Position numbers and translations under genes: made by a program. Below the pieces are notes generated by a model. That model saw only the letters and a list, made by a program, of their open reading frames with translations, ran no database searches and had not been told where the DNA came from. From assembly GCF_900187425.1 (NCBI RefSeq), contig NZ_FYDJ01000032.1, positions 1-49,050 of the forward strand: a stretch of DNA of 49,050 nucleotides, given 5' to 3'. This document shows, piece after piece, positions 27,126 to 35,142 of this stretch. Source of the DNA: Pseudomonas sp. Irchel s3h14. GTDB lineage: Bacteria; Pseudomonadota; Gammaproteobacteria; Pseudomonadales; Pseudomonadaceae. How positions within the stretch are numbered: position 1 is the first letter of the stretch; every line of letters starts with the position of its first letter.

Positions 27126-28022
27126 TCACTGTAGTTGCGCTTCGGGCAGGTTGAGTGTGCGCGGGATCAACACTGCATCCCAGTGGGCGATGCCCCAGTT
27201 CAACACTTCCCGTGGGGTGGCATAATCCAGCTCGGCACCTGGGTTCTGCCCCAGTGCGCGCAACGCACGCAGCAACAAGGGAGTCGCCTGGTCTTCGGTC
27301 AGCGGCGGCGAACGATAGGACTTGCCGAGCTTGTTGCCATCGGGCTGGGTGATCAGCGGGATATGCAGATAGCGCGGTTGCGGCAGGCCGAGCAGTTCTT
27401 GCAGGTAGAGCTGGCGCGGCGTGGAGTCGAGCAGGTCGGCGCCGCGGACGATATCGGTAATGCCTTGCCAGGCATCGTCCAGCACCACCGCCAATTGATA
27501 GGCGTAGAGCCCGTCGCGGCGACGGATCACGAAATCGCCGACCTCACGGCCCAGGTGTTGGCGGTATTCGCCTTGCACCCGGTCGATGAAGTGGTATTCC
27601 AGCTCGGGAACCCGCAGGCGAATCGCAGCATGTTTGGTGTCGTGGCCCGCGTTGCGGCACAGCCCTGGATAAATCCCGTGATAAGGCGCAAGTGTTTTGC
27701 GTGAACAGGTGCACGCGTAGGCCAGACCGTGATTGAACAGGCGATTGAGGACTTCGGCGTAGGCATCGTGCCGGTCACTCTGTCGGACCATTTCGCCATC
27801 CCACTCGAAACCGTAGCTTTCCAGGGCCTTGAGAATCGCCGCTTGAGCGCCGGGCTCTTCCCGTGGCGGATCGAGATCTTCCATGCGCATCAGCCAGCGG
27901 CCACCCACGGAGCGCGCGTCGAGGTACGAGGCCAGCGCTGCGACCAGCGAACCGAAATGCAGATGTCCACTGGGCGTGGGGGCGAAGCGCCCGATGTAGG
28001 TGGGGGAGGTGATGGCGGTCAT
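27126..28022 (-). CDS. gluQ: Glutamyl-Q tRNA(Asp) synthetase
   Basis: Attaches glutamate to the queuosine base at position 34 of tRNA(Asp), not to a 3' end. The protein has 298 residues, truncated relative to GluRS because the anticodon-binding domain is absent. The HIGH-type motif is RFAPTPSGHLHFGSL (near residues 12-26). A zinc-binding cluster C-T-C...Y...C lies near 103-125 (ACTCSRKTLAPYHGIYPGLC). The KMSKS-like loop is DGNKLGKSYRSP. It lies between dksA and cbrX as in other pseudomonads. Confidence 0.95.
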   Translation of the reverse strand: MTAITSPTYIGRFAPTPSGHLHFGSLVAALASYLDARSVGGRWLMRMEDLDPPREEPGAQAAILKALESYGFEWDGEMVRQSDRHDAYAEVLNRLFNHGLAYACTCSRKTLAPYHGIYPGLCRNAGHDTKHAAIRLRVPELEYHFIDRVQGEYRQHLGREVGDFVIRRRDGLYAYQLAVVLDDAWQGITDIVRGADLLDSTPRQLYLQELLGLPQPRYLHIPLITQPDGNKLGKSYRSPPLTEDQATPLLLRALRALGQNPGAELDYATPREVLNWGIAHWDAVLIPRTLNLPEAQLQ

Positions 28023-28067
28023 GAGGGCGGTTACGTTGTCTGGTCGTATTGAGCATGGCTTGAAGCC

Positions 28068-28141
28068 GCCATCGCGAGCAAGCTCGGCTCCTACAGGAAA
28101 TCGCGCCAGCCTTTGTAGGAGCCGAGCTTGCTCGCGATGGC
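28068..28141. repeat. REP doublet, GTAGGAGCCGAGCTTGCTCGCGATGGC type
   Basis: Perfect 28-base inverted arms at 28068-28095 and 28114-28141 with an 18-base loop. It lies between the dksA terminator and the gluQ start. Its compact loop makes it one of the most stable hairpins in the window. Confidence 0.92.
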
Positions 28142-28181
28142 GATCTTAAAGTCACAGCAGGTATCAGCGAATGTCAGAAAC

Positions 28182-28211
28182 AAAAACGGAGCGTTCGCAC
28201 GCTCCGTTTTT
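28182..28211 (-). terminator. dksA terminator
   Basis: A perfect 13-bp inverted repeat (28182-28194 with 28199-28211; AAAAACGGAGCGT arms, TCGC-type loop). The U run on the minus strand fits termination of dksA, whose stop lies 15 bases upstream. Confidence 0.93.
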
Positions 28212-28225
28212 CGTTCAAGTCGAGA

Positions 28226-28666
28226 TTACTTGCCGACTTGCTTTTCCTTGATTTCCGCCAGGGTCTTGCAGTCAACGCACATGTCGGCGGTAGGGCGGGC
28301 TTCCAGTCGCTTGACGCCGATTTCGACGCCGCAGGACTCGCACCAGCCATATTCTTCGTCTTCGATCAGCTGCAGCGTCTTGTCGATCTTCTTGATCAAC
28401 TTGCGCTCGCGGTCGCGGGCACGCAGCTCGAGGCTGAATTCTTCTTCCTGGCTCGCACGGTCTGCCGGGTCCGGGAAGTTGGCCGCTTCGTCTTTCATGT
28501 GATCAACCGTACGGTCGACTTCCTGCATCAAGTCCTGTTTCCACTTATTCAGGATCTTGGTGAAGTGAGCGCGCATGGGTTTGCCCATGTATTCCTCGCC
28601 CTTTACTTCTTTGTAGGGTTCGAAACCGCTGATCGACTGATTTTGCTGCTTTGCTTGGGTGGGCAT
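28226..28666 (-). CDS. dksA: RNA polymerase-binding transcription factor DksA
   Basis: Works with ppGpp by inserting into the secondary channel of RNA polymerase and repressing rRNA promoters. The protein has 146 residues, with a mainly helical coiled coil at about 30-105. The tip motif DPADRA (D-x-x-D-x-A) is conserved. The C-terminal zinc finger has four cysteines (CESC near 113-116 and CVDC near 134-137), so it is the canonical zinc form and not the zinc-free DksA2. A GAGGCGG site precedes the ATG. It has its own strong terminator. Confidence 0.97.
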   Translation of the reverse strand: MPTQAKQQNQSISGFEPYKEVKGEEYMGKPMRAHFTKILNKWKQDLMQEVDRTVDHMKDEAANFPDPADRASQEEEFSLELRARDRERKLIKKIDKTLQLIEDEEYGWCESCGVEIGVKRLEARPTADMCVDCKTLAEIKEKQVGK

Positions 28667-28998
28667 GAAATGGACCGCCTCTACTCTTGTAATCCATTGC
28701 GCAGGATTGCTCCATCACCGACACCTGCCGGCCCTGCGGCTGCAAGCGGGCGAACTTACCAGATCAAATCGGACCGCGCTACTCCCGGATGTCGAGGTAG
28801 TGGCCCGCAGTGCTTGCAAATGATTGCAAAGCCTTGTCTGGCGGTGCTGGAGACCTGATCAATTATTGATTTTAGTCAAACCTGAGACACTCGCTTGAGT
28901 CGTTTGAGACCAGCGTTATAACGGTCTGACCGCTTTAGGTTCTCGCTCGTTCCTGCGCTTGGGTAGAATCAGTTTTTTTCCCCGTTGAAGGAAGGCTA
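28667..28998. promoter_or_regulatory. Divergent promoter region between dksA and the aminotransferase gene
   Basis: No gene or hairpin of note is seen in this 332-base stretch. It should hold the promoters of dksA (leftward) and of the aminotransferase (rightward), whose RBS GAAGGAAGG lies just before the ATG at 28999. I cannot assign -35/-10 boxes with confidence. Confidence 0.5.
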
Positions 28999-30171
28999 AT
29001 GGCTCAGTCCTACAGTGCCCGCAGTCGCGCGATCGAACCTTTCCATGTCATGGCGCTGCTGGCGCGGGCCAATGAACTGCAAGCCGCTGGTCACGACGTG
29101 ATCCACCTGGAAATCGGCGAACCCGACTTCACCACCGCCGAGCCGATCATTCAGGCCGGCCAGGCCGCCCTGACGGCGGGGAAGACCCGTTACACCGCGG
29201 CGCGTGGCATTCCCGAGTTGCGTGAGGCCATTTCCGGCTTCTATCAGCAACGTTACGGTTTGAACATCGACCCGCAGCGAATCCTCATCACGCCTGGCGG
29301 TTCGGGTGCGTTGCTGCTGGCCAGCGCCTTGTTGGTGGATCCGGGCAAGCACTGGCTGCTGGCGGACCCGGGATACCCGTGCAATCGGCACTTTTTGCGG
29401 CTGGTGGAAGGCGCGGCGCAGCTTGTTCCTGTAGGTCCGGACGTGCGCTATCAACTGACGCCGGACCTGATTGCCCGCCATTGGGATCACGACAGCGTCG
29501 GTGCATTGGTGGCGTCACCAGCCAACCCGACCGGGACGATCCTGACCCGCGATGAGCTGGCGGGCCTGTCTGCCGCGATCAAGGAGCGCCACGGTCATCT
29601 GGTGGTGGACGAGATTTATCACGGTCTGACTTACGGCACCGATGCGGCCAGCGTGCTGGAAGTCGATGACAGTGCCTTTGTGCTGAATAGTTTTTCCAAG
29701 TATTTCGGCATGACGGGATGGCGGCTTGGCTGGCTGGTGGCGCCTGAAGCAGCGGTCGGTGAGCTGGAAAAACTCGCGCAGAACCTCTACATCAGCGCCC
29801 CGAGTATGGCTCAGCACGCCGCTCTGGCCTGCTTCGAACCGGCCACGATCAGCATTCTGGAAGAACGGCGCGCCGAGTTTGGCCGTCGTCGGGATTTCCT
29901 GCTGCCAGCCCTGCGAGAGTTGGGCTTTGGTATCGCCGTTGAGCCTGAAGGCGCGTTCTACTTGTATGCCGATATCAGCAAGTTCGGCGGCGATGCCTTC
30001 GCGTTCTGCCGACATTTCCTCGAAACCGAACACGTGGCGATTACTCCGGGTCTGGACTTCGGTCGTTATCAGGCTGGCCACCATGTGCGGTTTGCCTACA
30101 CACAAAGTCTTCCGCGCCTACAGGAAGCGGTCGAGCGGATTGCACGCGGCTTGAAGAGCTGGCAAGGCTGA
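28999..30171 (+). CDS. Pyridoxal-phosphate-dependent class I/II aminotransferase
   Basis: A 390-residue fold-type I aminotransferase. Cofactor motifs are visible: ITPGGSGALLLASALL near residue 95, PANPTG near 173, VVDEIYHGLTY near 202, the Schiff-base lysine in NSFSKYFGMTGWRLGW (Lys near 234) and the C-terminal Arg in HVRFAYTQS. The group includes aspartate, alanine and tyrosine aminotransferases. The exact amino donor cannot be told here. The stop codon overlaps the sfsA start (TGATG), so both form one unit divergent from dksA. Confidence 0.9.
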   Translation: MAQSYSARSRAIEPFHVMALLARANELQAAGHDVIHLEIGEPDFTTAEPIIQAGQAALTAGKTRYTAARGIPELREAISGFYQQRYGLNIDPQRILITPGGSGALLLASALLVDPGKHWLLADPGYPCNRHFLRLVEGAAQLVPVGPDVRYQLTPDLIARHWDHDSVGALVASPANPTGTILTRDELAGLSAAIKERHGHLVVDEIYHGLTYGTDAASVLEVDDSAFVLNSFSKYFGMTGWRLGWLVAPEAAVGELEKLAQNLYISAPSMAQHAALACFEPATISILEERRAEFGRRRDFLLPALRELGFGIAVEPEGAFYLYADISKFGGDAFAFCRHFLETEHVAITPGLDFGRYQAGHHVRFAYTQSLPRLQEAVERIARGLKSWQG

Positions 30172-30884
30172 TGCGTTTTCATCCTCCCCTCGAAGAAGGC
30201 CGTTTGATTCGTCGTTACAAGCGTTTTCTCGCCGATATCGAAACCGTTAGCGGCGAGTTGCTGACCATTCACTGCCCAAACACCGGTTCGATGCTCAATT
30301 GCCAGGTCGAAGGCGGGCAGGTCTGGTTCAGCCGTTCCAACGACCCCAAGCGCAAGTTGCCCGGTACTTGGGAAATCGGCGAAACCCCGCAGGGACGCTT
30401 GTTTTGTGTGAACACCGGGCGGGCCAACGGCTTGATCGAAGAGGCACTGCGAGCCGGCGTCATCACCGAACTGAACGGCTTTACCGAACTGAAACGTGAA
30501 GTGGCCTACGGTCAGGAAAACAGCCGCATCGATTTTCGCCTCGATTACCCGAGCGGGTCGGCTTATGTGGAAGTCAAAAGTGTCACCCTGGGCTTCGATG
30601 GCTCATTGGTAGCGGCATTTCCCGATGCAGTGACCCAGCGGGGGGCCAAGCATTTGCGCGAATTGGCGCATTTGGCCCGGGACGGAATTCGTGCGGTGCA
30701 GTTGTATTGCGTCAATCTCACCGGCATCGACGCGGTGCGTCCTGCAGAAGAAATCGATTCGGCCTACGCAGCCGCGTTGCGTGAGGCGGTGTCGTGCGGG
30801 GTTGAGGTGCTGGCCTATGGCGTGCACTTGACCCACGAAGAAATGCTGGTCGATCGGCGTCTGGACGTGTTGCTCAACGGCTAA
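30171..30884 (+). CDS. sfsA: SfsA family DNA/RNA nuclease-like protein
   Basis: A 237-residue protein named for sugar fermentation stimulation in E. coli. It starts MRFHPPLEEGRLIRRYKRFLADIE, the conserved OB-fold entry, and contains CPNTGSM and the nuclease-like core DFRLDYPSG-SAYVEVKSVTLG, with the D-x-n-E-x-K pattern of restriction-endonuclease folds. Its true biochemical role is unresolved. It is coupled to the aminotransferase and overlaps the convergent Rieske gene by a few bases at the stop. Confidence 0.93.
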   Translation: MRFHPPLEEGRLIRRYKRFLADIETVSGELLTIHCPNTGSMLNCQVEGGQVWFSRSNDPKRKLPGTWEIGETPQGRLFCVNTGRANGLIEEALRAGVITELNGFTELKREVAYGQENSRIDFRLDYPSGSAYVEVKSVTLGFDGSLVAAFPDAVTQRGAKHLRELAHLARDGIRAVQLYCVNLTGIDAVRPAEEIDSAYAAALREAVSCGVEVLAYGVHLTHEEMLVDRRLDVLLNG

Positions 30885-31198
30885 AGACTGACCCAGATCC
30901 CTCGCTCGTCTTCGCGGCAAACGACGGTGGTCAATGACTGCCCGGCACAAGGGCCGGCGACGCACTCGCCGTCCTCGATCAGAAACAGTGCGCCGTGGGT
31001 CGCGCACTGGATCAGGCTGTTGCTGGGGTCAAGAAACTGGTCGGGCTTCCATTCCAGTCCCACGCCACGGTGCGGGCAGCGATTGATGTAGACGTAAACC
31101 TGACCGTCACGGCGCACGGCAAAGAGCTTCTGGCCGTCGATGTCGAAGCCGCGACTGCTGGCATCGGCCAGCTCAACGCCTGCACAAAGAAACTTCAT
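30881..31198 (-). CDS. Rieske (2Fe-2S) family protein
   Basis: A 105-residue single-domain Rieske ferredoxin-like protein. The two cluster-binding motifs C-P-H-R-G (near residue 41) and C-A-T-H-G-A-L-F (near 65) are intact, with about 20 residues between them, as in bacterial oxygenase-type Rieske ferredoxins. No oxygenase or reductase lies nearby, so its partner is unknown. The ATG at 31198 is chosen because GAGGA lies 6-10 bases upstream. The longer frame begins with TTG. Its stop overlaps that of sfsA on the other strand. Confidence 0.9.
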   Translation of the reverse strand: MKFLCAGVELADASSRGFDIDGQKLFAVRRDGQVYVYINRCPHRGVGLEWKPDQFLDPSNSLIQCATHGALFLIEDGECVAGPCAGQSLTTVVCREDERGIWVSL

Positions 31199-31242
31199 GT
31201 CTATCCTCAAGTCCTGCGGCTCGTGACTGGATATGTCCGAGC

Positions 31243-31270
31243 TTGACGTTCAAATGCAAACAATTATCAA
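31243..31270 (+). promoter_or_regulatory. Promoter and candidate Fur box of phuTUVW
   Basis: TTGACG (31243-31248), a 16-base gap, then TATCAA (31265-31270) gives a plausible sigma-70 promoter. Overlapping its -10 is AATGCAAACAATTATC (31253-31268), which agrees with 12 of 16 bases of the core Fur consensus AATGATAATCATTATC. Iron-dependent repression of haem uptake by Fur is well known. The site itself is a prediction. Confidence 0.6.
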
Positions 31271-31364
31271 ATGGCTGCCTTGCCTGTCGGGTTCAGGTGC
31301 CAGATGCCGAGGATACTTGGCCTGTCATCTCGATGCCCGGGAAAACCCTTAAAGGAAGCTGTTT

Positions 31365-32237
31365 ATGCGCCTGAGTACCCGCGTTGCTGCGCTTTGTGTC
31401 GGACTCCTCGTCAGCCATCACGCCGCAGCGGCCGAGTTGCCACAACGTTGGGTCAGTGCCGGTGGAGCTTTATCGGAATGGATCAGCGCGCTGGACGGTG
31501 AATCGAAACTGGTCGGTGTCGACACCACCAGTCAGCACCCGGAATCGCTCAAGGCATTGCCAAGCATCGGGTATCAGCGGCAATTGTCGGCGGAGGGCAT
31601 CTTGAGCTTACGCCCGCAGATACTGGTCGGCACCGAGGAAATGGGACCGCCACCGGTACTTTCGCAGGTTCGCAGTGCGGGCGTGCAGGTCGAACTGTTC
31701 TCGGCCCAGCCGGATCTGCCGACGTTGCAGGGCAATTTGCAGCATCTGGGCAAGTTGCTCGGCGCTGACGATCAGGCCTCACAGGTGTTTCAGACTTATC
31801 AACAGCAACTCGATCAACAAAAGATCCGGGTCACTCGGGCACAGTTGAAAGAAAAATCGCCGGGCGTGCTGTTGTTGCTTGGCCACGCAGGCGGCAAACC
31901 GCTCATCGCCGGCAAGGACACCGCCGCCGATTGGTTGCTGCAACAGGCCGGCGGGCACAATCTGGCCACGCATACCGGCTATAAACCCTTTTCTGTCGAA
32001 TCCCTGGTCAGCCTGGATCCCGAGGTGCTGGTGTTTGCCGATCGTGCCCTGACCGGCGATGCGGCCCGTGCGGCGTTGTTCAAGGAGAACCCGATCCTGT
32101 TCTCGACCCGCGCAGCCAAGGACGGGCGAGTCATGGAGCTTGATCCTACTTTGTTGGTAGGGGGCTTGGGGCCGCGGCTACCCGATGCCTTGAAAAACCT
32201 GTCTGACGCTTTCTACCCCGGTTCGGCCGGCCAATGA
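31365..32237 (+). CDS. phuT: Periplasmic haem-binding protein PhuT
   Basis: Haem shuttle of the Phu ABC importer, 290 residues. A signal peptide lies at about 1-23 (ending AAA-AE). The class III (helical-backbone) binding-protein fold shows IGYQRQLSAEGILSLRPQILVGTEEMGPP, containing the tyrosine that is the haem ligand in PhuT/ShuT/HutB. DAARAALFKENPILFSTRAAKDGRVMELDPTLLVGGLGPRLPDAL is the typical C-terminus. Its stop overlaps the phuU start (ATGA). The receptor phuR and the cytoplasmic carrier phuS, normally adjacent, are not present here. Confidence 0.94.
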   Translation: MRLSTRVAALCVGLLVSHHAAAAELPQRWVSAGGALSEWISALDGESKLVGVDTTSQHPESLKALPSIGYQRQLSAEGILSLRPQILVGTEEMGPPPVLSQVRSAGVQVELFSAQPDLPTLQGNLQHLGKLLGADDQASQVFQTYQQQLDQQKIRVTRAQLKEKSPGVLLLLGHAGGKPLIAGKDTAADWLLQQAGGHNLATHTGYKPFSVESLVSLDPEVLVFADRALTGDAARAALFKENPILFSTRAAKDGRVMELDPTLLVGGLGPRLPDALKNLSDAFYPGSAGQ

Positions 32238-33271
32238 GCATCCTGGTTAAACCCCGCGCTTTGTTCATTGGTCTGATCCTGCTGTGTTTGCTGGCCATCT
32301 GGCTGTCGTTGGCGCTTGGGCCGGTAAGCTTGCCGTTGTTCGACACCTTGCGTGCAGCCCTGCGGCTGGTGGGTGTACCGATCGCGCCCGACGGGCTGGA
32401 GCAGGCCGAGCTGATCCTCGGGCAGATTCGCTTACCGCGAACTTTGTTGGGTTTGGCCGTGGGAGGGGTGTTGGCATTGTCCGGCGTGGCGATGCAGGGG
32501 TTGTTTCGAAATCCTCTGGCTGATCCGGGGCTGGTCGGCGTCTCCAGCGGTGCGGCATTGGGCGCGGCGATCGCGATTGTCGGTGGTTCGGTATTCGGCG
32601 GACTGCCCGAATCCTTCGGGCCTTATCTGTTATCGCTGTGCGCGTTTCTCGGCGGGTTGGGCGTGACCGCGTTGGTGTATCGACTGGGCCGGCGCAACGG
32701 GCAGACCAATGTCGCGACCATGCTGCTGGCCGGTATTGCGTTGACTGCGCTGGCCGGTTCCGCCGTGGGGCTGTTCACCTATCTGGCGGATGACGCGACG
32801 CTGCGCACCCTGACGTTCTGGAACCTGGGCAGCCTCAATGGCGCCAGCTATTCGCGGCTCTGGCCGTTGCTGCTGATCAGTGCCGGCGTGGCGTTGTGGC
32901 TGCCGCGCCGGGCCAAAGCCTTGAATGCGTTGTTGCTGGGTGAGTCGGAGGCCGGTCACCTGGGTATCGACGTCGAAGGGCTCAAGCGCGAATTGGTGTT
33001 TTGCACGGCGTTGGGTGTCGGTGCTGCGGTGGCCGCGGCGGGGATGATCGGGTTTGTGGGTCTGGTGGTGCCGCATCTGGTGCGATTGCTGGCGGGCCCC
33101 GATCATCGTGTGCTGTTGCCAGCGTCAGTATTGGCGGGTGCCAGTCTTTTGTTGTTTGCCGATCTGGTGGCGCGACTGGCCCTGGCGCCGGCCGAATTGC
33201 CGATCGGGATCGTCACGGCTTTCATCGGTGCGCCGTTCTTTCTGTATTTATTGCTCAGAGGGCGTGCCTGA
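32234..33271 (+). CDS. phuU: Haem ABC transporter permease PhuU
   Basis: A BtuC/FecCD-family inner-membrane permease of 345 residues with about ten hydrophobic helices. Family motifs include the IRLPRTLLGLAVGGVLALSGVAMQGLFRNPLADPGLVGVSSGA block, conserved in all FecCD permeases, and the EA-like cytoplasmic loop around LGIDVEGLKRELVFCTALGVGAAVAAAGMIGFVGLVVPHLVRLL. It overlaps phuT by four bases and phuV by one (TGATG), so the genes are tightly coupled. Confidence 0.95.
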   Translation: MSILVKPRALFIGLILLCLLAIWLSLALGPVSLPLFDTLRAALRLVGVPIAPDGLEQAELILGQIRLPRTLLGLAVGGVLALSGVAMQGLFRNPLADPGLVGVSSGAALGAAIAIVGGSVFGGLPESFGPYLLSLCAFLGGLGVTALVYRLGRRNGQTNVATMLLAGIALTALAGSAVGLFTYLADDATLRTLTFWNLGSLNGASYSRLWPLLLISAGVALWLPRRAKALNALLLGESEAGHLGIDVEGLKRELVFCTALGVGAAVAAAGMIGFVGLVVPHLVRLLAGPDHRVLLPASVLAGASLLLFADLVARLALAPAELPIGIVTAFIGAPFFLYLLLRGRA

Positions 33272-34038
33272 TGTTGCGAACGCAAAATCTGCAAATCCGT
33301 CGAGGCCGAAAGATTGTCCTCACGGACATCACGCTTGAGCTCAAGCCGGGCGAAGTCCTCGGTGTGCTGGGACCTAACGGGGCCGGTAAAAGTACCTTGC
33401 TCGGCGCCTTGTGCGGTGAGTTGCATGCCGATCACGGCAGTGTCTGGCTTGACGACCGTGAAATGAATCAATGGGCCGGGACGCTGAGAGCGCAGCGCTT
33501 GGCGGTATTGCCACAGGTCTCGACCCTGGACTTCGCCTTTCGTGTCGAAGAAGTGGTCGGCATGGGCCGCTTGCCGCATCAAAGCGGCCGGGTTCGCGAT
33601 GACGAGATAGTTGCCGCCGCATTGCACGCTGCCGATGCCGGGCATTTGAGTGGCCGCAGCTATCTGGCCTTGTCCGGTGGCGAACGTCAGCGGGTGCATC
33701 TGGCTCGGGTTCTGGCGCAGCTCTGGCCGGGCGAAGCAGGGCAAACGTTGCTGCTCGATGAGCCAACGTCGATGCTCGACCCGCTTCATCAACACACCAC
33801 GTTGCAAGCCGTACGTGAGTTTGCCAATCGCGGCGCGGCGGTGCTGGTGATCCTGCATGATCTGAACCTGGCAGCGCGCTATTGTGATCGCCTGTTACTG
33901 CTCGAAGGCGGGCGTCCTGTGGCGCTCGATACACCGGAGCAGGTGTTGCGCCCGGAACCACTGAAGGCAGTGTTCGGGCTGGAAGTGCTGGTGCAGCAGC
34001 ACCCGGAGCGTGGGCATCCGCTGATCATCGCCCGCTGA
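33271..34038 (+). CDS. phuV: Haem ABC transporter ATP-binding protein PhuV
   Basis: A 255-residue ABC ATPase. Walker A is GPNGAGKST (near residue 37), the Q-loop region is AVLPQVSTLDF, the signature motif is LSGGERQRVHLARVLAQL, Walker B is TLLLDEPTSMLD, and the switch histidine is in LVILHDLNLAARYC. The start at 33271 overlaps the phuU stop. A longer frame beginning at 33001 runs through phuU out of phase and is rejected. It energises haem import through PhuU. Confidence 0.95.
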   Translation: MLRTQNLQIRRGRKIVLTDITLELKPGEVLGVLGPNGAGKSTLLGALCGELHADHGSVWLDDREMNQWAGTLRAQRLAVLPQVSTLDFAFRVEEVVGMGRLPHQSGRVRDDEIVAAALHAADAGHLSGRSYLALSGGERQRVHLARVLAQLWPGEAGQTLLLDEPTSMLDPLHQHTTLQAVREFANRGAAVLVILHDLNLAARYCDRLLLLEGGRPVALDTPEQVLRPEPLKAVFGLEVLVQQHPERGHPLIIAR

Positions 34039-34057
34039 GTTTTTATGGAGTGAAAAC

Positions 34058-34909
34058 ATGCGTGGGATTTTGATGCTGGCCTTGCTGATGCTGAGTGCCT
34101 GTCAGCATGTTTCGACTCCGCCACCGGTTGTCGGCGAGATTCGGGACTTGCGCAGCGGTCAGACCCTCACGGCAGAGGAACTGGTTGCGCAGTTGGGGAC
34201 GACTTCACGGCTGATCGTGGGCGAGCAACATGACAATCGCGATCACCATGAACTGCAGTTGTGGTTATTGCAGTCGCTGGGTGAACGGCGAGCTCAAGGC
34301 AGTCTGCTGCTGGAAATGCTCACGCCGGATCAACAGCCGCGTGTCGATGACGTTCGTCACGCCTCGACACCACCGGCGGATTTGCCCAGTGCATTGGCCT
34401 GGCAGTCTGGTTGGGACTGGAATCTGTACGGGCCGATCGTTCGTTTTGCCCTGACCCAGCCATACCCGCTGCTGGCAGCCAATCTGGACACGCTTGAAGT
34501 CCGTGCCGTTTACGCCAATCCCCCGACATTAAGCGGTTTGCGCTCCAACGCTGCTTCAGTCAAAGACGAGTTGCTGAAGCAAGTCAGCGACTCCCACTGT
34601 GGCCTGCTGCCGAAATCGCAGATGCCGGCGATGCTGGCGGTTCAGCAGCAACGCGACCGACGGATGGCCGAACGCTTGCTGGCTGCGCCTGCGCCTTCAC
34701 TGCTAATTGCCGGCGCTTACCATGCGCGAAAGGATGTCGGCGTGCCGATTCATGTGCTTGATCTGGGAGAACCCCAGGCGCCTATGGTGTTGATGCTGGC
34801 GGAGCAGGGTAGCGAGGTCACACCGGCCATAGCTGATTACGTCTGGTACACACCTGCCACGCCGCCCCAGGATTACTGCGCGCAAATGCGTAAGCAATTT
34901 GGCAAGTGA
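34058..34909 (+). CDS. phuW: ChaN-family haem-regulated lipoprotein PhuW
   Basis: A 283-residue lipoprotein. The lipobox LMLSAC places the lipidated Cys at residue 15. The ChaN domain (LIVGEQHDNRDHHELQLWLLQSL, then SLLLEMLTPDQQ and, near the end, LLIAGAYHARKDVGVPIHV) carries histidines like those that bind stacked haems in Campylobacter ChaN. It lies 19 bases after phuV and is the last gene of the phuTUVW operon, as in P. aeruginosa. A role in haem handling at the inner face of the outer membrane is inferred. Confidence 0.9.
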   Translation: MRGILMLALLMLSACQHVSTPPPVVGEIRDLRSGQTLTAEELVAQLGTTSRLIVGEQHDNRDHHELQLWLLQSLGERRAQGSLLLEMLTPDQQPRVDDVRHASTPPADLPSALAWQSGWDWNLYGPIVRFALTQPYPLLAANLDTLEVRAVYANPPTLSGLRSNAASVKDELLKQVSDSHCGLLPKSQMPAMLAVQQQRDRRMAERLLAAPAPSLLIAGAYHARKDVGVPIHVLDLGEPQAPMVLMLAEQGSEVTPAIADYVWYTPATPPQDYCAQMRKQFGK

Positions 34910-34930
34910 TCGAACGACTTTTCTCCAGGC

Positions 34931-34957
34931 AAAAAAAGACCCGGCAAGAGCCGGGTC
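34931..34957 (-). terminator. prrF terminator (may also end phuW transcripts)
   Basis: A perfect 8-bp stem (GACCCGGC at 34938-34945 with GCCGGGTC at 34950-34957) followed on the minus strand by seven U residues. Only a weak A/T run exists on the plus strand, so it is oriented for the small RNA. Confidence 0.93.
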
Positions 34958-35042
34958 AAATAACCGTGATTAGCCTGATGAGGAGATATCTGAGAGTCCG
35001 AACCAAGGGCTTTTCAAATATCGACCAGTCTCGCGACCAGTT
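34931..35042 (-). ncRNA. prrF: PrrF iron-responsive small RNA
   Basis: An RNA of about 112 nt between cbpA and phuW, the position of prrF1/prrF2 in P. aeruginosa. The 5' end matches the known start AACUGGUCGCGAG. The central conserved antisense core CUCCUCAUCAGGCUAAUCAC is intact, and the RNA ends with the GACCCGGC-UCUU-GCCGGGUC terminator. PrrF RNAs, made when iron is scarce, pair with mRNAs for non-essential iron proteins (for example sodB and TCA enzymes) to spare iron. Only one copy is present, not the tandem pair of P. aeruginosa. Fur control is supported by the site just upstream. Confidence 0.95.
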
Positions 35043-35044
35043 GT

Positions 35045-35076
35045 GATAATCATAGCGATTCTCATTACCAAGTCAA
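35045..35076 (-). promoter_or_regulatory. prrF promoter with overlapping Fur box
   Basis: On the minus strand TTGACT (35076-35071), a 16-base spacer and TATGAT (35054-35049) place the start at 35042 with the -10 ending at -7. A 19-base site at 35045-35063 matches 14 of 19 positions of the Fur consensus GATAATGATAATCATTATC. Fur bound here would cover the -10 region. Confidence 0.88.
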
Positions 35077-35142
35077 CCGCTGATTTCTCAATTATTTGAA
35101 ATGCGCTGTCCGTTCACTGGAAGCGCCCGTAATCATTGGGTT

